From Pseudomonas sp. PDM18 (GTDB lineage Bacteria > Pseudomonadota > Gammaproteobacteria > Pseudomonadales > Pseudomonadaceae): a DNA stretch of 64,000 bases. Positions 8,676-17,595 of this stretch are shown piece by piece; the first letter of the stretch is position 1; each line of letters opens with the position of its first letter. A program made the position numbers and the translations under genes. The notes under the pieces were generated by a model that ran no database searches, was not told the origin of the DNA, and saw only the letters and a list, made by a program, of their open reading frames with translations. Where the stretch lies: NCBI RefSeq assembly GCF_014852585.1, contig NZ_JACVBX010000006.1, positions 186,001-250,000 of the forward strand, read 5' to 3'.

Positions 8676-10214
8676 TTAGGCTTTCGCCTTGGGCATTTGC
8701 GACACCAGGGACAGGTTGACGTCCATGCCTTCCACCTGGAAATGCGGGATGGCATAGAGCTTCACGCGGAAGAAGCCGGGGTTGTCTTCGATGTCCTCTA
8801 CCGTCACTTTGGCATCGCGCAGCGGATGCGATGCCTGCAGGTCGTCGCTGGGATCGGTCATCTCGGTGACCAGGCCACGGATCCAGTTGTTCAGCTCTAA
8901 CTCCAGGACGCGACGGTCCTTGGTGGTGCCGATGTTTTCGCGCTGGATCAGTTTCAGGTAGTGAGCGATGCGCGAGAGCAGGAAGATATACGGCAGGCGC
9001 GCGTTAATGCGGCTGTTTGCGGTTGCGTCGGCGGTCTCGTACAACGCCGGTTTCTGTGCGCTATTGGCGGAGAAGAAGCAGGCGTAGTCGCGGTTCTTGT
9101 AGTACGAGAGCGGAATGAAGCCGAGGTTGGCGAACTCGAATTCGCGGGTTTCCGGGATCATCACTTCCGACGGGATTTTCACCTGGTTGCCAGTGCCAAG
9201 GTCATACAAGTGAATTGGCAGGTCGGTAACCGCCCCGCCCGCCTGCGGACCGCGAATCTGCACACACCAACCGTTGTTGATGAAGCTCTTCACCATATTG
9301 GCGGCGAAGGCGAAGGAGGCATTGGTCCAGAGGTATTTGTCGTGGTCCGGCCCCTTCACGCTTTCGATGTAGTTGAAGCTGCGCACCGGCACGGTATCAG
9401 GCCCGTACGGCAGACGCCCCAGTACTCGCGGCATGGTCAGTCCGATGTAACGGGCATCATCGGAATCGCGAAATGACTTCCACTTCAGGTACTCGGCGCG
9501 ATCAAAGTAGTTGCCGATGTCCTTGATCGCGGCCACTTCCTCCATGGTGTCCTTGCCGAAGAAGGCCGGCCCGACAGCGCCAATGAACGGCATGTGCGCC
9601 GCCGCCGCTACTTTGGAAATGCTGCGCAGCAGCGCGATATCCTGCGGACCCCGATCGAACTCGTAGTTGGAGATTGCCGCCGCGATCGGTTCGCCGCCGG
9701 GGGTGTCGTACTCCTGGGTATAGGCGTGGACGTACAGACCGCTCTGGGCGATTTCGGGAGCATCCTCGAAATCCTGCACCAGGTCGTCCTTGCTGATGTC
9801 CAGCAACTCGATGCGCACGTTGCGACGGAAATCGGTCTGATCGACCAGCGACTTCACACCACGCCAGGTGGACTCGACACGCTGGAAGTCAGGGTGATGC
9901 ATGATTGCATCCAACTGGCGGCTGATCTGCCCGTCCAATTGGGCGATGTGCTCATCCAGCAGGGTCTTGTCGAGGCGTTCGACTTTCTGCGAAGAGCGCT
10001 TGAGCAGATCGAGGAAGACACTGACCGCTGCGGTGACGCGCTCGTCGGCGGATACATCGGAAAGCGCATCGGTATTCTGGAAGACCTCGATATCGGTCAG
10101 GGAAGACACCGGGCTGAGGTTGATCCTGTCGAACAGCGTGGCATAGACACCCTGCCCATCACGGGCCAGGACGGTGCTGCCGGCGGCGGATACGGTGCTG
10201 GTTTCTACGGACAT
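8676..10214 (-). CDS. tssC: T6SS contractile sheath large subunit TssC (VipB)
   Basis: TssC pairs with TssB to build the contractile sheath around the Hcp tube. The 512-residue product carries the conserved block from VESTWRGVKSLVDQ through PYGPDTVPVRSFNY, the NASFAFAANMVKSF stretch and the GGAVTDLPIHLY stretch that are hallmarks of the family. ATG 10214 has an AAGGAGA ribosome site at ideal spacing and follows the tssB stop codon by only 10 bases; the longer upstream frame overlaps tssB and is not used. Strong family call. Confidence 0.96.
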   Translation of the reverse strand: MSVETSTVSAAGSTVLARDGQGVYATLFDRINLSPVSSLTDIEVFQNTDALSDVSADERVTAAVSVFLDLLKRSSQKVERLDKTLLDEHIAQLDGQISRQLDAIMHHPDFQRVESTWRGVKSLVDQTDFRRNVRIELLDISKDDLVQDFEDAPEIAQSGLYVHAYTQEYDTPGGEPIAAAISNYEFDRGPQDIALLRSISKVAAAAHMPFIGAVGPAFFGKDTMEEVAAIKDIGNYFDRAEYLKWKSFRDSDDARYIGLTMPRVLGRLPYGPDTVPVRSFNYIESVKGPDHDKYLWTNASFAFAANMVKSFINNGWCVQIRGPQAGGAVTDLPIHLYDLGTGNQVKIPSEVMIPETREFEFANLGFIPLSYYKNRDYACFFSANSAQKPALYETADATANSRINARLPYIFLLSRIAHYLKLIQRENIGTTKDRRVLELELNNWIRGLVTEMTDPSDDLQASHPLRDAKVTVEDIEDNPGFFRVKLYAIPHFQVEGMDVNLSLVSQMPKAKA

Positions 10215-10224
10215 GTCACTCTCC

Positions 10225-10734
10225 TTATTGTTTTGCTTCGTCGTACGGAGCCAGCGCGGCCAGTTCGGCGCGCAGTTCATTGCTCAGGGCGTCATCCTTT
10301 AGGATTCGCTCCAGCTCACGACGGAAAGTGACGTTGTCCAGAAGGTTCGACTTGAGGTCACGCAGCAGGTTGCGCATGGCCAGTAAAGCGCGAAGTTCGG
10401 GCAACTGACGCGCTACCTGCTCCGGCTCGAAGTCCTTCACGTGGCGGAAAGTGAGTTCGACGCTGGTATCAGAACCATCGCCGGTCAGTGTATTGGGAAC
10501 CGCCAGTTTCATGCTGGGGCGAAACTCGCTCAGTACACTATTGAAATTATTCTTGTTGATATCGACTTTGCTGCGCTCCGACAGCGACCGGTGCTCCCGG
10601 CCGTTACTATAATCACCCAGCATCAGCAACTTTAGCGGCAATTCGACCTTCTTTTGCGCGCCACCAGTATGCAAATCAAGCTTTATATTGACGCGAGCCT
10701 TTGGAACTTCATTCTGAAAACTATCAGACGCCAT
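10225..10734 (-). CDS. tssB: T6SS contractile sheath small subunit TssB (VipA)
   Basis: Small sheath subunit; TssB/TssC heterodimers polymerise around the Hcp tube. The product is 169 residues, as usual, with the family features KARVNIKLDLHTGGA, the ELPLKLLMLGDYS strand and the C-terminal helical part that ClpV recognises. I chose ATG 10734 over the in-frame GTG at 10740. It is the first gene of the visible minus-strand operon, and the AT-rich region to its right should hold the promoter. Confidence 0.94.
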   Translation of the reverse strand: MASDSFQNEVPKARVNIKLDLHTGGAQKKVELPLKLLMLGDYSNGREHRSLSERSKVDINKNNFNSVLSEFRPSMKLAVPNTLTGDGSDTSVELTFRHVKDFEPEQVARQLPELRALLAMRNLLRDLKSNLLDNVTFRRELERILKDDALSNELRAELAALAPYDEAKQ

Positions 10735-11369
10735 GATCACCCTGCCTTACAATCCCTTTGTTAATGCAAGCACGCACCGCGGTCAGCACTGGAAGTGCGG
10801 ACCGACACACGCGACGAATCGAAAAATCGAGTTACTTGAATCGCCCGAACTATCGACCAGATATTCAAGCAACGCCTCAAGCTCACTCTGAAAAATTCAG
10901 ACGTTCAAATACTGAACAATCACCCTTGCCTTCTGAAAGAAGCTCAAGACTGCCATGAACCTTTCTTAATTCAACCCCACCTACAATGGATAAATAAATT
11001 TAGGAAACAGCCTACAAATCCGAATCGAAAATCGCTTCTAACAAGTAGAAATTCAAACTCCCAAAGGACAATTCGCCGCAAGAAAAAGCAGAGCAGGCCA
11101 AATTCAAACCGCGGAGACCACGCAATTCATTCGCGCAGATCGAATCAGTCAGAACCCGCATTCCCATTAATTTCATTCCACCGAGCGCCGGTCAGAAGGC
11201 TCAGGGCTCGGCCCGCTCTGCTGGCGGAACTGAGCACCTTCGGGTTGATCTCCGCTCTGCTGGGCGATGGAGCTTTCGACATGTAGTCGCGGATTTCCCT
11301 TGGTGTTCCGCTGCTGCTGATCGTCTTTGTAGAGGAGAATGCCTCGCCATCCCAAGGAGCCACGCTGAA
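10735..11369. other. AT-rich intergenic region upstream of the T6SS operon
   Basis: About 635 bases without a convincing gene. From about 10760 to 11170 the sequence is clearly richer in A and T (runs such as AATAAATTTAGG) than the GC-rich genes on both sides. It must contain the tssB promoter on the minus strand and the start region of the MFS gene on the plus strand. I found no good sigma-54 or sigma-70 match. Small frames here (for example 10758-10958) have no ribosome site or Pseudomonas-like codon use. Such AT-rich islands are typical targets of MvaT/MvaU (H-NS-like) silencing, which is inference. Confidence 0.6.
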
Positions 11370-12566
11370 ATGACTGCCATGCCGCCCCAGGCGCCCCCGC
11401 TCAACCTGCGCCCACTGATGTTCGAGACCTTCGTCTGCACGGTGGCGGTAATGTCCTTCGTCGCACTGATTGGTCCGGTAGCGCGCACCCTGGGCCTGGC
11501 ACCCTGGCAGGCGGGGATGACGGTCACTGTCGGCGGCATCGCCTGGATGCTCATGGCGCGTGTCTGGGGTATCGCCAGTGACCGCCTCGGCCGCCGTCGC
11601 GTGCTGCTCAGCGGCTTGGCTGGCTTCGCAGTGACCTACGCGCTGCTCTGCGCGTTCATGGCACTGGCACTGAACACCTCCATGTCACCGCTGCCGGCCT
11701 TCATTGGCATCGTTGCACTGCGCGGGTTGGCGGGAGGTTTCTATGCCGCCGTGCCGGCTTGCTCCGCGGCGCTGGTCGCGGACCATGTGAGCGCGGACAA
11801 GCGCGCCTCGGCCATGGCCGGGCTGGGGGCCGCCAGCGCCGTGGGCATGGTAGTCGGGCCGAGCTTCGCGGGCCTGCTGGCCATGCTCGGTCTGGCACTG
11901 CCGCTGCTGCTCACCTGCCTGCTGCCGCTGCTTGCGTTGGCCGTGCTGTGGAAGTGGCTGCCGCATCACGAGCACGCCCACCAGCGCAAGGGCCCAGCCC
12001 TGGCGATCAGCGACAAACGTCTGCGCCGCTCGCTGACCCTCGGCTTCATCGCCATGGTGTGCGTGACCGTGGCGCAGATGACTGTCGGCTTCTTCGCCCT
12101 CGACCGGCTGCAACTGCCTCCGGCTGACGCCGCCCGCGTGGCCGGCATCGCGCTCACGTCAGTGGGCGTGGCGCTGATCTGTGCGCAGATGCTGGTGCGC
12201 AAGCTGAACTGGGCGCCGCTGCGCCTGATCAGCGTTGGTGGCACCGTCTCCGCGCTGGGCTTCGCCACAGTGTGCTTCGCCGTGGCACCGTGGATGCTCT
12301 ACGCCTCCTGCTTCGTCGCTGCCGCCGGCATGGGTTGGGTCTTCCCCGCCGTCTCGGCGCTCAACGCCAATGCCGTAGAGGCAGACGAGCAAGGCGCCGC
12401 TGCCGGCAGCCTGGTGGCCGTGCATGGGCTAGGCATGATCAGCGGCCCGTTGCTGGGCACCCTGCTGCACCAGGTGGACAGCCGCGCTCCCTATGTACTG
12501 GTCGCCGCACTTCTGCTTTGCGGCGTCGCCTGGACCATGCTGCCGTGCAAGAGAGCCGTTAGGTGA
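11370..12566 (+). CDS. MFS drug/metabolite exporter (12-TM, DHA1 type)
   Basis: Inner-membrane proton-coupled transporter, probably an exporter. The 398-residue product has about twelve hydrophobic segments and the MFS motif A between helices 2 and 3 (GIASDRLGRRRVLLSG). The central loop near residue 205 (HHEHAHQRK) divides the two six-helix halves, and the G-rich motif C-like segment GLGAASAVGMVVGP lies in helix 5, which is characteristic of drug:H+ antiporters. AAGGAG lies 10 bases before ATG 11370. It stands alone between the T6SS and a convergent LysR gene, so the substrate cannot be inferred. Confidence 0.85.
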   Translation: MTAMPPQAPPLNLRPLMFETFVCTVAVMSFVALIGPVARTLGLAPWQAGMTVTVGGIAWMLMARVWGIASDRLGRRRVLLSGLAGFAVTYALLCAFMALALNTSMSPLPAFIGIVALRGLAGGFYAAVPACSAALVADHVSADKRASAMAGLGAASAVGMVVGPSFAGLLAMLGLALPLLLTCLLPLLALAVLWKWLPHHEHAHQRKGPALAISDKRLRRSLTLGFIAMVCVTVAQMTVGFFALDRLQLPPADAARVAGIALTSVGVALICAQMLVRKLNWAPLRLISVGGTVSALGFATVCFAVAPWMLYASCFVAAAGMGWVFPAVSALNANAVEADEQGAAAGSLVAVHGLGMISGPLLGTLLHQVDSRAPYVLVAALLLCGVAWTMLPCKRAVR

Positions 12567-12692
12567 CCTATACCAACATTGCGCCGTAGATGCGCAGCGG
12601 CAGCAGGTCCAGTGGCGCATTGATCGATACACCAACAACGTTTGTACTGGAGCACTTCGACCACTACCTAAGCCCCTGTCGGCTGATTACCT

Positions 12693-13607
12693 TCACAAGG
12701 TCGTGGACACGCCTCGCCGATCCAATTCGAACACCTTGCTGCGCTGCAGGCATTCGCGTAGCCAGCGCTCGGCCTTGCCTGGCCGTCGCTGGCGTTGCCA
12801 GAGCAGGTCGACGCCCACCAGCCAATCGGTGTGCGGGTAGGCCTCCAATTGCAACTCCACCAGCTCGCCCGCCGCCAGCTCACGCTGGATCAGTTGCCGG
12901 GGAAGCGTTGCCCAGCCGAGCCCAGCCCGGACCATTTCCACCAGCGCCAGGTAGCTCTCCGCCTGCCAGACCTGGGTGGCGCGAAGGTATTCGCTGCTGG
13001 GAAGCTTGTGGGCATGCGCAACGTAGGCCAGGCGACGGTGCGCGCGCAGGTCTGCGAATCCGACCTGTTCGCGCTGCGCCAGCGCGAACTGCGCATTACA
13101 GACGTGAGCCATGATCAGCTTGCCAAGCTGCTGGAAAGCCAGTTCCTGCGGGTATTCCGGCTGGGAGAACGCCACACCGAGGTCGGCCTCCCCCTTGAGC
13201 ACCAGCTCGCTGACGTCGCCATGCACGGGGTGGCGGATCAGCAGGTCAACGAAGGGAAACACCGCGTCGAACTCGCGCAGCGCCGGGATCAGGGAACCGT
13301 ACGGCACCTCGATAGCGAGGGTCAGCGATGGCTCGACCTGCTCTGCCAGGCTGTCGGCACTGCCCTCCAGGGCATAGCAGCGCTCCAGTACTGCTTCCGC
13401 CTGCAGCAGCAGTTTGCGACCCGCCGCGGTGAGTGCCGGGATCCGACTGGAGCGGTCGAACAGATCCACCCCCAGGTCCGCCTCCAGGTTGGCGATCGCC
13501 GCACTGACCGTGGACTGTGTCCGTCCCAGGCGCCGCGCCGCTGCGGAGAAGGACCCTGCCTGGACCGCCATGACGAACACCTGTAACTGCTCCAGCGAAA
13601 AGCGCAT
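12693..13607 (-). CDS. LysR-type regulator of the adjacent purine uptake/deamination genes
   Basis: The 304-residue product has the LysR N-terminal helix-turn-helix (FSAAARRLGRTQSTVSAAIANLE, abbreviated: AARRLGRTQSTVSAAI at about 22-37) followed by a substrate-binding domain from about residue 90. ATG 13607 has AAGGAAT at good spacing; the longer frame to 13634 runs into the operator. It is divergent from the NCS2 permease gene, with a palindrome in the shared intergenic region, the usual arrangement for a LysR regulator and its target. The ligand is presumably a purine or urate intermediate (inferred from context). Confidence 0.88.
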   Translation of the reverse strand: MRFSLEQLQVFVMAVQAGSFSAAARRLGRTQSTVSAAIANLEADLGVDLFDRSSRIPALTAAGRKLLLQAEAVLERCYALEGSADSLAEQVEPSLTLAIEVPYGSLIPALREFDAVFPFVDLLIRHPVHGDVSELVLKGEADLGVAFSQPEYPQELAFQQLGKLIMAHVCNAQFALAQREQVGFADLRAHRRLAYVAHAHKLPSSEYLRATQVWQAESYLALVEMVRAGLGWATLPRQLIQRELAAGELVELQLEAYPHTDWLVGVDLLWQRQRRPGKAERWLRECLQRSKVFELDRRGVSTTL

Positions 13608-13630
13608 GGTGATTCCTTTCCTGACTCGAT

Positions 13631-13649
13631 CCATCGATGCTAGCGATGG
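13631..13649. promoter_or_regulatory. Probable LysR operator (T-N11-A palindrome)
   Basis: CCATCG-N7-CGATGG is a perfect inverted repeat, and its core TCGATGCTAGCGA fits the T-N11-A LysR box. A third CCATCG half-site follows at 13663-13668. It lies 24 bases upstream of the LysR start and about 140 bases upstream of the permease start, consistent with control of both genes by the LysR protein. Confidence 0.6.
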
Positions 13650-13787
13650 TTATTCATTTGTTCCATCGCTTATTTCGCAGGACTATCTCCCGCGACATCG
13701 GCAGCAGCTGCCCCCGACCACTGTGCTGCGTGTCACTCCGGGCGCCCGTAATAACAATAAGAGCCGCACCTTCAGGAGATTCAAGAC

Positions 13788-15125
13788 ATGAGCCTTACCC
13801 GCGTTCACCCGGTGGACGAGATCCTGCCCCTGCGGCAGCTCTTCACCTTCGGCCTGCAGCACGTCCTGGTAATGTACGCTGGCGCCGTCGCCGTGCCGCT
13901 CATCCTCGGCAGCGCCCTGGGCCTGACCCAGGCGCAGATCGTCACGCTGATCAACGCCAACCTGCTCACCTCCGGCATCGCCACGCTGATCCAGACACTC
14001 GGCTTCTGGCGCTTCGGCGCGCGCCTGCCGTTGATCCAGGGTTGCTCCTTCATCGCCCTGGCACCGATGATCATGATCGGCAAGCAGTTCGGCCTGCAGG
14101 AAGTGTTCGGTGCGGTGATAGCGGCCGGTGCCATCACCATCGCCATCGCGCCAGTGTTCAGCCGGATGCTGCGGTTCTTTCCGCCGGTGGTCATCGGCAG
14201 CCTGATCACCATCATCGGCATCTCGCTGATGCCTGCCGCCGCCATCTGGCTGGGCGGCGGCAATCCGGGCTCGGAGGACTTCGGCAAACCAGCCAACCTG
14301 CTACTGGGCATGACCACGGTGGCGATTACCCTGGTGATCTACGCACGCTTCTCGGGGTTCATCGGCAACCTCAGCGTGCTGATCGGGCTGATCGCCGGCA
14401 GTCTGGTCGCCGCCGCCTTCGGCATGACCCACTTCGGCCAGGTGGGCGAAGCAGCCTGGTTCGAGCTGAGCCCGCCAATGGCCTTCGGTGTCCCGCAGTT
14501 CTCGCTCACACCGATCCTGATCATGGTCCTGGCAATGCTGGTGATCATGGCCGAGACCACCGGCAACTGCTTGGCCATCGGCAAGCTGGTGGGCAAGCCG
14601 ACCGACCAGCGCACCCTGGGCAACGCCTTCCGCGCCGACGGCCTGTCAACCCTGCTCGGCGGAATTTTCAACAGTTTCCCCTACAACGCGTTCACCCAGA
14701 ACACAGGGCTGATCGCCCTTTCCAATGTGAAAAGTCGCTTCGTGGTCGCCGCCGCCGGCGCAATCATGGTGCTGATGGGGCTGTTCCCCAAACTTGGCGC
14801 GCTGATCGCCGCAGTCCCCACGCCAGTGCTGGGCGGCTGCGCCATCGTGATGTTCGGCATGACCACCGTGGCCGGCATCCAGGAACTCTCTCGCGTGCGC
14901 TTCGAAGGCACCCGCAACGGCATCATCGTCGCGGTCTCGGTCAGCGTCGGTGTGCTGCCGATGTCCTTCCCGGCCCTTTTCGAACACGCCAGCGGCCCGC
15001 TCAAGCTGGTGCTGGAGAGCGGCATCTTCCTCGGCGCGATCACCGCCATCCTGCTCAATCTGCTGCTCAACAACGACAAGAGCCCTGCCGCCAAACCCGC
15101 CGGCCAGGCCAGCGTCACCGAGTGA
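13788..15125 (+). CDS. NCS2-family nucleobase (xanthine/uric acid/uracil) permease
   Basis: Inner-membrane nucleobase:cation symporter. The 445-residue product has about 12-14 hydrophobic segments. Family marks are the FGLQHVLVMYAGAVAVPL opening, the Q at the substrate site in LPLIQGCSF, ETTGNCLAIGK (NAT motif region of helix 8) and the helix-10 sequence GGIFNSFPYNAFTQNTGL. The F.YN.F.QN pattern is typical of the xanthine/urate branch rather than of UraA. AGGAG precedes ATG 13788. A deaminase and a hydroxyisourate-hydrolase-like gene follow, which supports a purine substrate. Confidence 0.9.
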   Translation: MSLTRVHPVDEILPLRQLFTFGLQHVLVMYAGAVAVPLILGSALGLTQAQIVTLINANLLTSGIATLIQTLGFWRFGARLPLIQGCSFIALAPMIMIGKQFGLQEVFGAVIAAGAITIAIAPVFSRMLRFFPPVVIGSLITIIGISLMPAAAIWLGGGNPGSEDFGKPANLLLGMTTVAITLVIYARFSGFIGNLSVLIGLIAGSLVAAAFGMTHFGQVGEAAWFELSPPMAFGVPQFSLTPILIMVLAMLVIMAETTGNCLAIGKLVGKPTDQRTLGNAFRADGLSTLLGGIFNSFPYNAFTQNTGLIALSNVKSRFVVAAAGAIMVLMGLFPKLGALIAAVPTPVLGGCAIVMFGMTTVAGIQELSRVRFEGTRNGIIVAVSVSVGVLPMSFPALFEHASGPLKLVLESGIFLGAITAILLNLLLNNDKSPAAKPAGQASVTE

Positions 15126-15181
15126 CCATTCCGGCGTGCGCCTGCGGGCGCACGCACTACTTCACTGCCCACGGAACCCCT

Positions 15182-15691
15182 ATGACACACTTCAACAAAC
15201 TCACCCCCGCCGGACTTTCCGAACTCGATCTCGACCTGCTGCGCCAGTCGATCCGCCTTTCCGAGGAATCCCGTGAACGCGGACGCCATCCTTTTGCCGC
15301 ACTGGTGGCCGATGCCCAGGGGCGGGTGATCGCCAGCGCCGGCAACAACTCCATGCCGCCCGAAGGTGACCCGACCCAGCACGCCGAACTGGTGGCAGCG
15401 GCTCTTGCCGCACGTCAGTTGAGCCCGGAAGAGCTGGCCGACTGCACGCTCTACACCAGCGCCGAGCCCTGCTGCATGTGTTCCGGGGCGATCTACTGGA
15501 CCGGCATCGGTCGGGTGGTCTACGCGCTCTCCGAGCACTCGCTGCTGGGCCTGACTGGCGCACATCCGGAGAACCCGACCTTCTCCCTGCCCTGCCGGGA
15601 AGTCTTTGCCCGTGGTCAGCGTGTGATCGACGTGCACGGTCCACTGCTGGAGGACGAGGCCGCGACGGCCCATGTGGGGTTCTGGGAATGA
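15182..15691 (+). CDS. Nucleobase deaminase (guanine/cytosine deaminase family, zinc-dependent)
   Basis: Cytosolic zinc deaminase. The 169-residue product carries the CDA-fold active site: HAE at 67-69 (zinc ligand and proton shuttle) and PCCMC at 96-100 (zinc ligands C97 and C100). SGAIYWTGIGRVVYAL matches the guanine-deaminase/tRNA-adenosine-deaminase-like branch; in this operon a small-molecule purine substrate such as guanine is more likely than tRNA. ATG 15182 lies 56 bases after the permease stop codon, and the stop codon overlaps the next gene as ATGA. The exact substrate is inferred from context. Confidence 0.82.
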   Translation: MTHFNKLTPAGLSELDLDLLRQSIRLSEESRERGRHPFAALVADAQGRVIASAGNNSMPPEGDPTQHAELVAAALAARQLSPEELADCTLYTSAEPCCMCSGAIYWTGIGRVVYALSEHSLLGLTGAHPENPTFSLPCREVFARGQRVIDVHGPLLEDEAATAHVGFWE

Positions 15692-16038
15692 ATGGCGGCC
15701 TCTCCATCCATGTCGTCGACATCGCCAGGGGGCATGTCGCGCAGGGGCTGGAGCTATGCGTGAAGCGGCAGGATGGCGACGTCATCCTGCGCGGCAGCAT
15801 CGATGGGCGAGGACTGCTACCGGGGCTGGAGGCGCTCGCCGAGCAGTTTGGCAGCGGGGTCTACGAAGTGCGCCTGCAGGTCGCCGACTTCTATCGGGCA
15901 AACGGAACTGCGCTGCCCGAAACTCCCTTTCTCGACGAGCTGATCTATCGCTTCGGCATTGGCGATGCGCACCAGCACTATCACCTGCCGTTCAAGCTCA
16001 CCGCCTGGGGCCTTTCCTGCTTCCGTGGCGGAGCCTGA
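15688..16038 (+). CDS. Transthyretin-like protein, probable 5-hydroxyisourate hydrolase relative
   Basis: Hydroxyisourate hydrolase converts the product of urate oxidation towards allantoin. The 116-residue product aligns by eye over the whole family length: N-terminal HVVDIARGHVAQG with the catalytic His at residue 8, the DGR Arg at 41, and the HYHLPF segment with His 97/99. The diagnostic C-terminal tetrapeptide YRGS is altered to FRGGA (residues 112-116). It may be a diverged hydrolase or a family member with a different substrate. It overlaps the deaminase stop codon (ATGA), so it is co-translated with it. Confidence 0.72.
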   Translation: MNGGLSIHVVDIARGHVAQGLELCVKRQDGDVILRGSIDGRGLLPGLEALAEQFGSGVYEVRLQVADFYRANGTALPETPFLDELIYRFGIGDAHQHYHLPFKLTAWGLSCFRGGA

Positions 16039-16071
16039 CCAGCGCCGGGGTTGCGAAAGCCCTGGCGCTGC

Positions 16072-16845
16072 TCAGGCATGCCAGCAGCGATACCAGCCAT
16101 CCTGCTCAGTCACTTTCAACGGTGCCTGGTACAGCGCGGACAGGTGCTCGCTGGTGAGAATCTCGGCCTTTGGCCCGTCAGCCACCACCTTGCCGTTGGC
16201 GATCAGCACCACGCGTTCGATTTCCGGGATGATCTCGTCCAGGTGATGGGTGGTGATGATCATTGCGTGCTCCGGGCCACAGAAGCGCCGCAGCAGGGTA
16301 AGCATCTGCAGGCTGGCGCCCATATCCAGGCCATTGGCCGGCTCATCGAGGATCAGTGCCCGGGGCTCGTGGATCAGCGCACGGGCCAACAGCAGGCGGC
16401 GCTTCTGGCCGGTGGACAGGCGCTGGAACATGCGCTCGGCATAGTCGCCCATCTCCACGGCGGCGAGCATTTCGCGGGACTTTTCGACCTGTTCTGGCGT
16501 CGGTTGCAGGTGGCTGTGGCTGCCGATGGCGCCGAAGAAGCCCGAGATCACCACATCCAGCGCCTGGGTGAACGGCGTATAGTCTTCCTGGAGGTCCTGG
16601 GAGACGAAGCCGATGCGGCTGCGCAGGTCCCACAGGGTGACGTTCTGCAGGCCGAACAGGTTCAGCGAGCTGTCCGGGCGATCCACCGGGTAAAGCTCGC
16701 GGCTGATCAGCTTGAGCAGTGTGCTCTTGCCGGCGCCGTTGGGACCGAGGATGGCGACCTTCTCGCCTTCGCCAATGTGCAGGGAAAAGCCATCCAGCAC
16801 GCGGGTCTGCTGCTGGTAGGCGGTGACGTTATTGAATTCGATCAT
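16072..16845 (-). CDS. Stand-alone ABC transporter ATP-binding protein
   Basis: The 257-residue protein is a complete nucleotide-binding subunit: Walker A GPNGAGKST at 34-42, Q-loop SQDLQ near 83, signature LSTGQKRR at 143-150 (a variant of LSGGQ), Walker B ALILDEP at 163-169 and switch His in ITTHH. No permease or binding-protein gene is adjacent, so partner and cargo are unknown. The overall sequence recalls ModF/PhnC-like ATPases used with metal or oxyanion importers, but that is a weak inference. It converges on the purine unit to its left. Confidence 0.83.
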   Translation of the reverse strand: MIEFNNVTAYQQQTRVLDGFSLHIGEGEKVAILGPNGAGKSTLLKLISRELYPVDRPDSSLNLFGLQNVTLWDLRSRIGFVSQDLQEDYTPFTQALDVVISGFFGAIGSHSHLQPTPEQVEKSREMLAAVEMGDYAERMFQRLSTGQKRRLLLARALIHEPRALILDEPANGLDMGASLQMLTLLRRFCGPEHAMIITTHHLDEIIPEIERVVLIANGKVVADGPKAEILTSEHLSALYQAPLKVTEQDGWYRCWHA

Positions 16846-16962
16846 GGACTTTTCATATCGGGCTGAGGGCAGCCGCTGACAGTAGGCGCGTTAGGCCTGG
16901 CACTCAAGTCTTCATCGAATCGCAACTACGCTTTCGGTATTTCCCACAAGCGGGCGCGCCCA

Positions 16963-17304
16963 ATGAGCGAACATGAACCTCCCAGCCTGGATGACGATAT
17001 CTGCGTCCACATCTTCTCCGTCTCCGCCACCATGGTCGGCGTTTGCCTGACGGTGATTGGCATCATCCGGGTGATCCTGACGCTGCGTCATGATGACTTG
17101 ATCATCGACGACCTGGTGGCGGTGAATATGCTTCTCTACGTCGTATCCGCTTTCTGTGCCTACTGGAGCCTGCGCGCCCACCGCACACGCCGCGGCCAGA
17201 TCATGACCCGCATCGCCGACAGCGTATTTCTTGGTGCCCTGCTGTTCACCGCGGCCAACGCCAGCTTCATTACTTGGGCAATGACCTCCACACCCACCAC
17301 CTGA
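16963..17304 (+). CDS. Small inner-membrane protein of unknown function
   Basis: The 113-residue product has three clear hydrophobic segments at about 17-38, 50-68 and 87-106, separated by charged turns (LRHDDLIIDD and RAHRTRRGQ). I do not recognise the family. Codon use and GC match the neighbours and the frame is clean, which argues that it is real. The ribosome site before ATG 16963 is weak. It stands alone between a leftward ABC ATPase gene and a rightward acyl-CoA dehydrogenase gene, so context gives no function. Confidence 0.6.
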   Translation: MSEHEPPSLDDDICVHIFSVSATMVGVCLTVIGIIRVILTLRHDDLIIDDLVAVNMLLYVVSAFCAYWSLRAHRTRRGQIMTRIADSVFLGALLFTAANASFITWAMTSTPTT

Positions 17305-17595
17305 CCCGCTCGACCGCAACAGGCACACTGAACCGCAATTAAATGCCCCGTAGTCCAGCGATATAGAGCGGCGCGCCGCACCCGAGCGCCCAATCTCCGT
17401 CTCGACCTCCAACTTCCTCGCTCGCTCGAAAATTACCCTTCAAAACTTCCAGCGCCCAAAACAGGTCCACTGTCTGACCCTGCCCGATCGGCACCCACTC
17501 GAAGAGAGGGGCGAAGCACCGCTCGTCCCCCCTTCTAATGGGGTCTTCGACCAATCTGGGCCAGGACGCGCCGCTGGCCATACAGGAGTTCCGAC

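Noticed and set aside
10764-10782. Possible sigma-54 promoter upstream of tssB (CGGTGCGTGCTTGCA on the minus strand)
   Set aside because: The distance between the GG and GC elements is one base too short and the -24 box matches poorly.
10758-11363. Small frames in the AT-rich region (66 and 72 codons)
   Set aside because: No ribosome sites, no recognisable protein sequence, and codon use unlike the neighbours.
13637-15691. 684-codon plus-strand frame covering the purine permease
   Set aside because: Only its end (15182-15691) is a real gene, the deaminase; the first part is an out-of-frame reading of the NCS2 permease full of P/R/H.
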